Assembly (NCBI GenBank): GCA_039621445.1
Contig: CP154954.1
Location: forward strand, 21,402,954-21,466,953
Source of the DNA: Euglena gracilis
Taxonomy: Eukaryota; Euglenida; Euglenophyceae; Euglenales
Reading direction: 5' to 3'
Length of the DNA: 64,000 nt
Part shown: in pieces, positions 1-9,196 of the stretch
Layout: every line of letters begins with the position of its first letter
Position numbering within the stretch: position 1 is the first letter of the stretch
The notes under the pieces: generated by a model
What the model saw: the letters and a program-made list of their open reading frames with translations, nothing else
Databases searched by the model: none
What the model was told of the DNA's origin: nothing
Position numbers and translations under genes: made by a program

Positions 1-1309
1 CCTCAGACAGCAAAAAAAAAAAATCATTGGATTGCCTAAAATCAATGGATTTGCCAAAACTCCCAAAAATTCTGGCGCCTTTGTCGGTTTTTGGCCCATC
101 TGGAGCCAAAACCAGTCAGTCACGCCAAAAAAAAGGCAGTCAGTCACCCTGGGTCGGAACTTGAAACAAGCCTGTCCTTCACAACATCACTGCCTTGGTT
201 GATGACAATGGTCACCTGATGTGCGTTGGACCCGTCCTCCACAGGCGAAAAGCTGACTCCCAGCCCAATGAAGTTGGACGTAAATCCAAAGTTGTCACCT
301 GCTACGAAAAATGGGTTCCCTGTTGCCAGGGCTTGGGATGAAAATCAAATAAACCGCCATCACTAGCAGACAAAAAAGCACCTCAGTCTCCCAAGTTGTT
401 CAAATGTTCAAATCAAACCCTGTTTGTCACCCACAATGAAAACACACCACTTGTCGAAGGTGCATCACCACTGATCCCACACCATGTGTTGCATTTTCAG
501 CAGGACTGGGCTACCATGGTGTTTGGGTTTGCATTTGGGGGGGGGGGGCTTAATTAATTTGAGGAACAAAAAAGTACAGTGTCACCCAATCTCTCACAGC
601 ACAACCTAAAATTGACCAAAAATTGGCTGGTGGAGGGAGGTGGAAGTGGAATTACCATTCTGAAGCTGCTTTTTTTTAACCTACCACAGGGGAGCCCCTT
701 CGGGATTTCGGCCTAGCTCAGGAACTTTCCTCAGAAAACAGGCCATTTTCCTTGAAAACGGGCCTTTTTGAGCCTTCCAGCCCCAAAGGGACCGGGGGGC
801 CAAGGTCCCCACCCTACCAGGCCCCCCCCCCCCCCGGGGTGGGGTCGGCACCCGACTTGAGAGGGCATGGTAGGATAACCGAAAGGGGGGTCTGCAAAAG
901 ACAACAGACGGGGGGGGTTGGGGTCACAGGGGGGCTCGCGGGGGGGGGGAACAGGTTTTATATCATGGGGGTTGGGGACGCGGGGGACGCGGGGGCACCA
1001 CCATTCTGGGTACCGTGATCTGGCTCATTGTGGGAAGTTGGTGATGGATTTTTTGGTGGTCACCAGTGATTAGTCGCCAGCGAATGGTCGCCAGCCAGCA
1101 ACTGTTGGTGACAACAAATTGACCCCCAAATGTGGGTTTTCAAAGGCATTTGGGTGGGTCGAGCCATTTTCCTCCATGAAACGCATGGTCCTCAATGGTC
1201 GGCAGTAACATCTAAATGGGAAGAAATTTTCATCTATATTGGCATTGCACACAACCATCCATCTTCCTTGAAGAAGTGTTCCCAACTCCGGGACTCCTCC
1301 AGACCCCCA

Positions 1310-1765
1310 ATTAGCCCATTGGAGGCCGCTCGGGGGGGGTCCGACCCCCCCCTCCCCCCCACCCTGCGCAGCCGCCCGCGCGGCCGCTCGCCCCCCCCCC
1401 CCCCTGGACCCCCCCCTCCCCACTGTGCCTAGCATAGCCAAGAAAAAAAATTTTGTGAAAAAATCGCGAGTTTTTTGAGGCCCAAAAATGACCAAAAGTG
1501 ACCATTTTCGGACATAAAATGGAAAATTTGGGGGCCGCGCGTTCTGCGCGCGGCCAAAAAAAGCACTTTTTTTTGGTCAAAAATGCCCAAAAATGGCAAA
1601 AAATGACCACTTTTTGGACCCGAAAATCACCGATTTCAGGATGCGCGCTGCCTGCGCGGCCGCCCTCGGACCCCCCTCCCCCCCCCCTCCCCCCCGCGCG
1701 GCCGCCCGCGCGGCCGCTCACCCCCCCCCTCAGCCCCCCCCCCCCCCCTTTTCCTGGCCCCCATT
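1310..1765. repeat. GC block with repeated CGCGGCCGC palindromes and C runs
   Basis: The phrase CCGCGCGGCCGC occurs near 1375 and twice near 1697-1717, separated by a stretch of AAATGACCA-type AT-rich sequence and followed by long C runs. The layout suggests a small element with GC-rich ends. I found no clean terminal repeat or target duplication, so the boundaries are approximate. Confidence 0.4.
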
Positions 1766-1914
1766 AGGGGTGGGGGGACAACTGGGTGGGGGAGGGAGTT
1801 TTTTCCAGCGAATTTTAAAATTTTTGAAACGGACGTTTTTGGAGGTTTCCTGAGCCCTTCGCGACCTTGCAGAAATTGGCCAGTCAAAAAGGTCTAAAAA
1901 TCCCTGTGTGGTTA

Positions 1915-2245
1915 AGTTCGGACCTCGACAGGGGGGTTCTGCTGTAGGGTTCTGCTGTTCCCGGTGCCTGGGCTTCCCAACAAAACTTTGTTAGTCCAGA
2001 CCCCGGACCCCTCAAACTCGCGGTCAGGTTGAGTTCGCAACTTGACAGGGGGTCCCGCAGGACCCCCACCCCCTGTGCCTGGGCTCCATGGGGGGGGTCG
2101 CTCTCCCAACGCCCCGTTTTTGGCCTGAAACCCATGAACTTTGGGTTGTTTTAAGCCCATGTACCCCCTCCCTGGATTTTGGACAAAGCCCGTGGACCCC
2201 TACACAGGACTCAGGACAAAGCCCGTGTACCCCCCACCAATTTTG
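1915..2245. repeat. Degenerate direct repeat around GTTCGGACCTCGACAGGGGG
   Basis: A phrase reading GTTCG-acctCGACAGGGGG, then C/G runs, then GTGCCTGGGCTTCC at 1916-1976 recurs in diverged form at 2031-2090. It is followed by two short direct copies of GGACAAAGCCCGTG (about 2182 and 2214). This is non-coding in appearance. Confidence 0.45.
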
Positions 2246-4455
2246 ATATAGGGTCAAAAACAGCGAAAAAAACCGAAAACTTTTCTGTTGCCCAAAACGG
2301 ATCTCTTAACATTTCAGGAATAACTGTAAGTTCCCGTAAATTGCAGGTGCTTAATTTGTAAATCATAAATTATGCGAAATTTGCAATGCTCATATTGGCC
2401 GTCCATTACATGCAACTCTCATAAAGAGTCAGTACTTTTCAAAACCTGGTCAAATAGAGAGGGGGTGAGGGTAACAAATTGTCCTCCACAAGCGATTAAC
2501 CATTTTTCGATCAACCATCCTACCTTTTTCTCCCGCAGAACTTGCCACAAAATCTTTTGTGGTTTGCTTGACTGCGACATTCCTATGAAGTGATTTTTTG
2601 TCATTTTTGGAAGCCCGAATTGGGTTCAGACTGGAGACGGGGGTCGTCTGAGGGGCGTCGCAGAAGGGGTGTCTCTTTGGAGGTTCGGATGGGGTAAGAA
2701 TGGCTTTTGATGAGGGGTGGGGGTGGGTTTGAAAAACTTGCCCCAATGACAAGGCCACACATGACCTTATTCTCGAAATAATCGTCACCTCAGTGGTGTT
2801 GAGGTTGTGCTGGGACCACAACCACCCTGGAGACTGCGAAGTTTTGGATGTGAGACGAATGAATCGTCGATGTGTACTTTTGCTCCTCCGCCAAAGTTCC
2901 AGCCATGAATGAGCCGCATGCCATCATCATCCAATTCATCAAAAGGTGGCGACAGCGAAAGAGAAGCGGAATGCGAAGAACTTGAAACAAGAATGAATGC
3001 AAAGGAAACCAAAAAGCACAAGCACATCACTGCTCCTGTGGGAAAAAAATTGATGAACATGAGCGGATAGGACTGTTTTAACCAGACCGTGTCCAGTACA
3101 GGGATATGTCTGTATGAATATGAATGATGAACATGTGGTGATGAAAAATTTGAACGGGCGTCGCGGAACACAAGTAAGCAACACCAAAATGCGGACCAGG
3201 TATTCCTAATTCATGGTTGTCACGTAGAACCCCACTGAGTCCGCAAGGGACGACGTGGAATGTACATTTCAAATGTGCGCCGGAGCACCATGTACATGAG
3301 CGTTGCACGCGGGTTATATATTTCGCACTTGGCCTTCTGCCACTTGGCACTCAGAAGAAAGATTTTGGAATCAAAAAAGGTTGTCTGCCGACTCGAACCG
3401 AGCGTGCCGAACCGTGATTTCAGGCGACTTGCTGGACAGTGTGACCTTGACAAGGAGTGGACGGCAATTGTTTTGTGAAACTGAATGAGGAATTTCGACT
3501 TTGCAGTCTCGACATCACACATCTGGGTCAGATTGCTCCTCAGATCGCCTCCCTCTGGGTTAAATAAACCTTAACAGGCTTTTGATTGATACCCCTGACG
3601 ATATGACTTGGTGAGGACAGTGGGCTTTTTTTTTGGTGCCGACCCCGGGGCAGCAAAGCATAGCACCCCTGCCGACCGTCCCCGGGGGGTGGGTTTCGGG
3701 GGTGGGTTGGGCAGCCACCCCTGTCCAGCGACCACTCCCATTTTCTTTACCCTTTTGGAAAGGGTAAAGAACCACTCGACCTTGGGTACCCTGGCAGGCA
3801 CCCTTTAGCACCCCCACCCCCCCCCCTCACCCACCACCCCGGCTGTTTGGCCGATTCCCGTTCTGCCCTGCCCCCCCCCCCCCCGGGGGGTGGCGCAGAC
3901 AAAATACGTGAAATCTGTGAAAATGCTGTGGTGGGTGGGTGGGTGGGGGGGGGTCGCCCCACCTCCAGTGGGGGGGGGGTCAACCACTCACCCCACCAGG
4001 CCTTCCCATTCTGCCCTGCCGGGAGGCGGTTAAAAATGCACTGGTTCTGGTGGCCGACATTAACCGCCCCCCAAACAACCTGTCGGGGCTGCTCCTTGGC
4101 AGTGGGAATGACTTGGCGATCAGGGCACTTTTTGTCTAGGATTCTTGAAACCAAGAGAGAAAAGGGATTTTTTTTTTGGTTGGTTCCAGCCGCTCTCATT
4201 CCCGTCAAACTCCGGACCGACACAACCAAACCAACACAAAAATGGATGTTGGGGAGGTGCAAATTTCTACACATATTTCGTGGATATTCCCCTTTACTCA
4301 GCCTGAGAAAGAGAGATATCCACAAAATATCTACAATAGTGAATTAGGGGTCCGATCGCCTGCCCTGTATTTCGCTGGGATGCATCACGCAACGAAAACG
4401 CACAAGTTTTTTTTTTTTAGGGGGTCTCCCACATTCTGATGCGAAAACTGTGCCA

Positions 4456-4580
4456 GAACGCCGGTTTGGGCGTGAAGCCGTGGCTCAGAACGCCGGTTTG
4501 GGCCGCCCGAACCGGCGTTCTGGACACATTTGTTGAAACCGTGGATTTGGGGCTCTGGCTTCACACCCAAACCAGCGTTC
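4456..4580. repeat. Double inverted repeat (fold-back) of ~125 bp
   Basis: The outer arms at 4456-4479 and 4557-4580 pair with about 22 of 24 matches. The inner arms at 4486-4503 and 4505-4522 pair with 17 of 18. The same core, GAACGCCGGTTTGGGC, is used in all arms, so the element is two nested palindromes. It probably represents a small palindromic transposable element. Confidence 0.7.
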
Positions 4581-4747
4581 AAGGAATCAGGGCCAATTTC
4601 GCCCTAAATACCCATTTTTGGGGCATTTTTGAGCTCCCCCCCCCCCGGCCCCCCCCCCTGGGGGGGGCCCCAAGGAATCCCCTGGCGGGGCAATCATCCG
4701 GGTAATCCAGGAGGGATGTGTCCCACTCTTACCGTGCTCCCCCACAG

Positions 4748-4940
4748 GCCTCAACCCTGCTGCCCTCCCCACGATGATGCACCCCATCAGCCCCCTGCGC
4801 TTCATGCTGGGCGTGATGACCGTCGGTCCCCTCTCCTTCATGGGCCTCGTCTGCGGGCTGTACAACGCCGAGGAGGCGTACCACACCCCGGCCTGGCGCC
4901 AGAGCCGCCGCGTCGTGCACAGGGCAGGGTCCCCCCTCTC
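4748..4940 (+). pseudogene. Exon-like fragment, copy 1 (one hydrophobic segment)
   Basis: An open stretch of about 60 codons follows a pyrimidine-rich tract ending CCCCCACAG, as expected of a 3' splice acceptor. Its protein (in-frame ATG at 4774) begins with MMHPISPLRFML, has a ~20-residue hydrophobic helix, and continues with YNAEEAYHTPAW and a basic RQSRR stretch. A near-identical copy lies at 17764-17940, and the few substitutions include a silent third-position change and Met to Val. This pattern fits a coding exon of a small single-pass membrane protein that was duplicated. I do not recognise the family. No second exon could be joined with confidence, so I call it a fragment. Confidence 0.5.
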
Positions 4941-5243
4941 GTGTATCCCCAGTGCCGTGCTCAGCAGAACTTTGAGGCTCGTGGCAGCCAGGGTTTATCT
5001 ATATCTATATCTACATACCCTCACCCCCCCCTCAAAGTGGCCACCCTCCAAACACCGTGGGATCCCAAAATTTTCTCTTTTTTCTTTTGTTGGACTTTGC
5101 CAAATTCCGACGATCGCGAGCGCATCTCTGGCTGTGTTAATTGTTCAGGTGCAAACTCACCCCTCAATCGCTTATCATCAGACGACTGGTGATCACCACC
5201 AAATTCAGCCATGCTGCACAGTACTCCACCCCCCCCTTTATCC

Positions 5244-5575
5244 CCTTTATTGTTCCATCGACCTGCCCCCGGGAGGCCTATCGGACAATAAGGGGGGGGG
5301 GCAACAAGACCGTACCACCCCCCCCCCTTTATTGTCCCCCCCCCTTTATTGTCCCTGGGCCCCGGCCGACGGGGGTTTTTTTTGGCCCGGCCAATGAAAT
5401 TCCTTTGGTACCCCTTTATTGTCCCCCCCCCTTTATTGTCCGGTCGGGCCTCCTGGGGGCAGGTCGGTGGGACAATAAAAGGGGGGGGGGTACCAATTGG
5501 CCGGGCCAAAAAACCCCCCGTCGTCCGGGGCCCAGGGACAATAAGGGGGGGGGGCAATAAGGGGGGGGGGGTGGT
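5244..5575. repeat. Composite palindromic block with CCTTTATTGTCC ends
   Basis: The segment at about 5244-5302 (TTTATTGT...GACCTGCCCCCGGGAGG...GGACAATAAGG) is present in inverse orientation at about 5415-5482. The neighbouring segment at 5340-5420, containing GGCCCCGGCCGACGGGGG and GGCCCGGCCAA, is inverted again at about 5497-5555. All boundaries carry CCTTTATTGTCC or its complement next to G or C runs. A single related unit lies at 7364-7475, and a half unit at 6955-7001. It looks like a family of palindromic elements that insert next to one another. Confidence 0.65.
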
Positions 5576-5645
5576 ATTTCCTGTCACAGGCAAAAGCCTA
5601 ATTTGACCCGGACCCGGAACGGAAGGTCGTCGATTTGAAGAGAAA

Positions 5646-5648
<3 letters not shown>

Positions 5649-5691
<43 letters not shown>
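5649..5691. repeat. Uninterrupted 43-nt G run
   Basis: All bases from 5649 to 5691 are G. It is the longest of many G or C homopolymers in the window. The true length may be uncertain because such runs are hard to sequence. Confidence 0.9.
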
Positions 5692-5692
<1 letters not shown>

Positions 5693-5946
5693 ACTGTGGC
5701 CCAACCACCCCCACACATTTTCTTGGGCATCACCCAAATTTGTATGGATTTTTCCTTTGGTCAACCAAAAAATGTGCCCGGCCAAAATCCGGGACGCGGG
5801 GGGGACGCGGGGGGAACACCCCCTCTGTATGGTTCATTCCAAGGTTGGTTTTTTTTAATCTCTGGAGCATTCATTTTTTTTGCTTTTTTTTGGGTTAAAA
5901 ACGTGTTCAGCCCGCCAAATGCCTGCCCTGAAATTTGTGGTCATGA

Positions 5947-6010
5947 ACACGTTTTCCATTAGGGCATCTGTGGCAATGACACGTTTTCCATTTAGGCATC
6001 TGTGGCAATT
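5947..6010. repeat. 32-bp tandem duplication
   Basis: Two adjacent copies starting ACACGTTTTCCATT and ending GGCATCTGTGGCAAT differ at one or two bases. No coding significance is visible. Confidence 0.8.
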
Positions 6011-6294
6011 AAAAAAAAATCGCTGTCATGAAAATGTGGCGAGAGGTTGAGAGGCCGGGTGGTCCTCAAGGGGGGCACTCTACAACACAAGAAACGGCCA
6101 GAGGTTGCCTTTGAGCAATACAACAGGGAGTGTTAGACGTCATGGAAGACAACATGCTTCACACAAAAAAGAGCCATATTTTGGTGGCCGCCGCAAATCT
6201 TGGCATGAGAATGGTATGCCAAACTGCAGCCGTCACACACCACTTTCCTCAGCTCCACACAATTTGGATTTTTGGGAAGAAGAAGGAAGAAGAG

Positions 6295-6700
6295 GAGGGG
6301 CAGTGGGACTCTGGCGGCAAGCCATCGAGGAAGCGGAGACCACCGCCAGGATCCGCACCAATGAAACCCACCTGGCAGCCGCCCCCATCGCTATGTGCAG
6401 GGTGTTAAGTGAGCTGTGGTTTTGCGGGGGGGGGGGACTGAGGGGGGGGGGTTAGGGACATTAAAAAAAACTTGGTGAATGTTGTGACCAATTCTTCAAA
6501 AAAAGCTCGCAAAAACGCCTTTCTTCGTCGCAAAAAAATTCTGGCACTTTCTTCCACTTTCTTTTCTTTTTTTTGCGCAGGGGGAGAGGGGCATAGACCC
6601 CTCATTTAATACCCTGGCCATGTGAGGCAGGCATGGCCCCCATCCAAGGTATCTCCACAGCTGTGCTGGGATTCTCTCAATCCAAGCTCCAAGCTTTTGT
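6295..6700 (+). pseudogene. Duplicated exon-like fragment (copy at 19575-19740)
   Basis: From 6304 to about 6400 the sequence can be read as WRQAIEEAETTARIRTN followed later by AAAPIAM. The paralogous segment near 19583 reads WRQATEEAETTAGIRTD, then AAAPIAM. A second block, TGTGAGGCAGGCA...CCATCCAAG followed by CACAGCTGTGCTGGGA, is at 6613-6675 here and at 19662-19730 in the other copy, where the two blocks are directly adjacent; about 200 bp separates them here. This suggests a duplicated, decayed gene piece. The family is not recognised and reading frame continuity is not established. Confidence 0.4.
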
Positions 6701-6923
6701 TTGTGCTTAAATTGTCCAGACATTGTCTTCTTCGATGGCTTTCAGTGATTTGGTACCAGCGTTTACCAAATTATCCTGTTATTGTTTTTATCCTGTTATT
6801 TAAATGCATACAGGGGGCAGGTGGCAACCTCGAGCATTGTTTGCATGTTTTTTAAATGTCTACAGCAATTTTCCTGGCCCAGACCCCACGTCCACCCATT
6901 GCTTTCAAAAACAGTCCAGTTGT

Positions 6924-6952
6924 GTATGTATGTATGTATGTATGCATGTATG
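6924..6952. repeat. (GTAT)n microsatellite
   Basis: TGTA repeats with one GCAT interruption. A similar tract lies at 7501-7557. Confidence 0.85.
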
Positions 6953-7001
6953 TACCCCCCCCCCTTATTGTCCCACCGACCTCCCCCCGGGAGGCCCGAC
7001 C

Positions 7002-7359
7002 AGGCAATTGCTTAAGCACTGACCAACCCCCCCCCCCGGGGGGGGTGGGTGACTGGTTTTTTCAAAGTGGCGGACTGGTTTTTGGCCCGGACCCCTCCCC
7101 CCCCCCCGAAGGGGTCGGCCAGGAGTGGGCAAAGTGGCTTGAGTGACCCCGGCGCCGAAGGCGCCGGGAAAATTTTTTGGGCCTAAAATGGCCAAAAGTG
7201 ACTGGAAAGTGGCCGTTTTTCTGAGTGGCCGACCCCCCCCCCCCCCGAGGGGGGTAGTGACTGGCTGGTTTTTTGAAAATGAGTGACTGACTGGTTTTTA
7301 AAAAAGTGGAGTGACCCCCTTCCCCCCCCCCCCCCCGGGGGTGGGTAAGCAATTGTATA
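7002..7359. mobile_element. MULE-like short element, copy A (358 bp, 9-bp TSD)
   Basis: The element starts AGGCAATTGCTTAAGCAC and ends GGTAAGCAATTGTATA, giving imperfect inverted ends built on CAATTGCTTA. It is flanked by exact 9-bp direct repeats GGCCCGACC at 6993-7001 and 7360-7368. Inside are the recurrent phrases CCGGCGCCGAAGGCGCCGG (a palindrome) and several GACTGGTTTTT motifs. It has no coding capacity and so would need a transposase in trans. It sits inside a CCTTATTGTCC-type palindromic element. A 9-bp target duplication is typical of Mutator-like transposons, though no transposase is available to confirm the superfamily. Confidence 0.85.
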
Positions 7360-7500
7360 GGCCCGACCGGACAATATGGGGGGGGACATATGTGGGGGTA
7401 CCAAAGGAATTTCATTGGCCGAGCCAAAAAAAACCCCCTGTCGGCCGGGGCCGAGGGACAATATGGGGGGGGTGGGGTAAATATGGGGGGGTTTGAATTT

Positions 7501-7557
7501 AGGTATTTATGTATTTATGTATGTATGTATGTATGTATGTATGCATGTATGTATGTA
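7501..7557. repeat. (TATG)n microsatellite
   Basis: An almost pure GTAT/TATG tract with one GCATG interruption, similar to the tract at 6924. Confidence 0.85.
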
Positions 7558-7839
7558 ATTGTGCAAGTGCAAACTCGTGGTGCCAATCTTAAGCCAATCC
7601 CGGTTCCAGCCAGCCAGCCAGTTCCTTTTTCTTGCTTTTTTTCCCGACCAGCAGCCCCCAGCCTGGTTGCGGGCCCTGGCTGTTGTCCACATGTCCCCCC
7701 CATTGGCGCAGGCTGATGAAATGGGCGGGTACCAAAGCTGGAATGGCACTTTTCTCAGCAATGAATGAAGGCAGCCGCTTCCCAAATTATAAACCTTTTG
7801 GGGAATTTGGACCAAAAGATCGTTGGTCTGGGCCCCGGG

Positions 7840-7970
7840 CGGATGATTGGCTATGACGATCCCGGAGGTCGTACCGACCATGGTCGGCCCGACCTATGGT
7901 CGGCCCGACCTTGCCGTTATCGACCACTGGAGGTCGGGCCGACCAGGTCTGCCCGACCTCCAATCAACCG
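7840..7970. repeat. GGTCGGCCCGACC palindromic element, inverse copy
   Basis: This starts CGGATGATTGG and ends CCAATCAACCG. Its interior is a series of GGTCGG-CCGACC palindromes. It is the reverse-oriented relative of the element at 9061-9196. Small size, palindromic content and inverted ends suggest a fold-back element without coding capacity. Confidence 0.75.
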
Positions 7971-8105
7971 CATTACCCCCCCCCTTTTTTGAAATTTAAG
8001 CCCCCCCTCAAATTTTTATTCTCTTAATTTGGCTGAAAATGCATAAAAACACATTGGAATGACCTCCAAACCGGCAAAAAAACGTCCCATTTTTGAAAAA
8101 TTCGA

Positions 8106-8457
8106 TTAGAGTTAGCGTCAGGGATACAGTTATGGTTAGGGTTTAGGGTTAGGGTTAGGGATACGGTTAGGGTCAGGGTTAGAGTTAGGGTTAGGGATAC
8201 GGTTAGGGTTAGGGTCAGGGCTAGGGTTAGAGTTCGGGTTAGGGGTAGAGTTAGGGTTAGGGCTAGGGTTAGAGTTAGGGTTAGGGATACGGTTAGGGCT
8301 GGGGATTAGGGTTAGGGTTAGGGATACGGTTAGGGTTAGGGTCAGGGTTAGAGTTAGGGTTAGGGATACGGTTAGGGTTAGGGTCAGGGCTAGGGTTAGA
8401 TTCAGTGATACGGTTAGGGCTGGGGATTAGGGTTAGGGTTAGGGATACAGTTAGGTT
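8106..8457. repeat. Interstitial telomere-like (TTAGGG)n block
   Basis: About 350 bp of TTAGGG-type hexamers with frequent variants (GTCAGGG, GGGATACGG, GCTAGGG, GAGTTAGGG). Longer phrases such as TTAGGGATACGGTTAGGG recur, so the block has grown by higher-order duplication. The variation and internal position argue for an old interstitial tract rather than an active chromosome end. The motif hints that the host telomere repeat is TTAGGG-type. Confidence 0.85.
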
Positions 8458-8469
8458 ATTTTGGGTGGG

Positions 8470-8905
8470 GGGTGTAGGCCGACTAAGTTAGCACAAAGGG
8501 AGTTTGTTGGGGGGCGCGTTTTGGCCATCCTTGCCTTGCACACAAAAGGATTTTGTTAGGATGCGCGTTTTGGCCACCCTTGCCTTGCACACACAAAGGG
8601 ATATTGTTATTTTGGGCGGGGGGGATCCGGGGGGGGCGGCAGCCCCCCCCCGGAGGAGGCCGTAGGCCGACTAAGTTAGCACAGAGGGAGTTTGTTGGGG
8701 GGCGCGTTTTGGCCATCCTTGCCTTGCACACACAAAGGATTTTGTTAGGATGCGCGTTTTGTCCACCCCTGCCTTGCACACACAAGGGGATATTGTTATT
8801 TTGGGCGGGGGGGGTCCGGGGGGGGGGGGGGGGGGGGAGGGGGGGGCGGCAGCAGCCCCCCTCCTCCGGCAGCCCCCCCCGGAGGAGGCCGCAGGCCGAC
8901 TAAGT
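8470..8905. repeat. Tandem duplication of a ~190-230-bp unit with internal subrepeats
   Basis: Two copies begin GTAGGCCGACTAAGTTAGCAC at about 8474 and 8660, and a third start (GCAGGCCGACTAAG) is at 8889. Each contains two rounds of a ~55-bp subrepeat built on GCGCGTTTTGGCCA and CTTGCCTTGCACACA, then a G/C homopolymer with GGCGGCAGCCCCC and GGAGGAGGCC. It follows the telomere-like block directly, a layout reminiscent of subtelomeric repeats. Confidence 0.75.
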
Positions 8906-9060
8906 TCATTAGGGTCTCTTTCTTTAACATAGGACGTTTTGTTGCCAGTTTCAAGCTCATTCTAATGTTTTTCCATGCATTTTGAGTCAAATTTTACTGA
9001 ATACTGCTTCAAGTTTCCGGGGGGGGGGGGGCTTAAAAATAAAAAAGGGGGGGGGTAAAG

Positions 9061-9196
9061 CGGATGATTGGAGGTCGGGCCGACCAGGTCGGCCCGACCT
9101 CCAATGGTCGATAGGCCATAGCCAACGGTCGGCCCGACCTAGGTCAGCCCGACCATGGTCGGTACGACCTCCGGGATCGTCGTAGCCAATCATCCG
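9061..9196. repeat. GGTCGGCCCGACC palindromic element with CGGATGATTGG ends
   Basis: It starts CGGATGATTGG and ends with the exact complement CCAATCATCCG. The interior is mostly GGTCGG/CCGACC palindromes. It is the complete counterpart of the inverse copy at 7840-7970. Confidence 0.8.

Larger units (their letters stand above)
1..4447. other. Repeat mosaic without a recognisable gene
   Basis: I see no open frame with a recognisable family here. The DNA is broken up by G and C homopolymers and by short phrases built on CCAAAAATGG or GGCC. Two phrases seen here recur elsewhere in the window: one around GGCCGATTCCCGTTCTGCCC (3849, with relatives near 4000, 15310, 16795 and 21760) and one around GGTGCCTGCTAGGGGCAGGC (relatives near 12245, 12450, 18040 and 18170). 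They look like ends of further small transposable elements that I could not delimit. Stopless stretches here follow from low-T or low-A composition. Confidence 0.6.

Noticed and set aside
752-2600. Small open frames rich in G, P or R in the first 3 kb
   Set aside because: They cross homopolymers and recurrent repeat phrases, overlap on both strands, and have no recognisable domain.
4748-4940. Assigning the exon-like peptide to a known organelle or photosynthesis protein
   Set aside because: Only ~55 residues with one hydrophobic helix are available; no diagnostic motif supports a name.
8106-8457. Active chromosome end
   Set aside because: Hexamers are too varied, and sequence continues on both sides for many kilobases.
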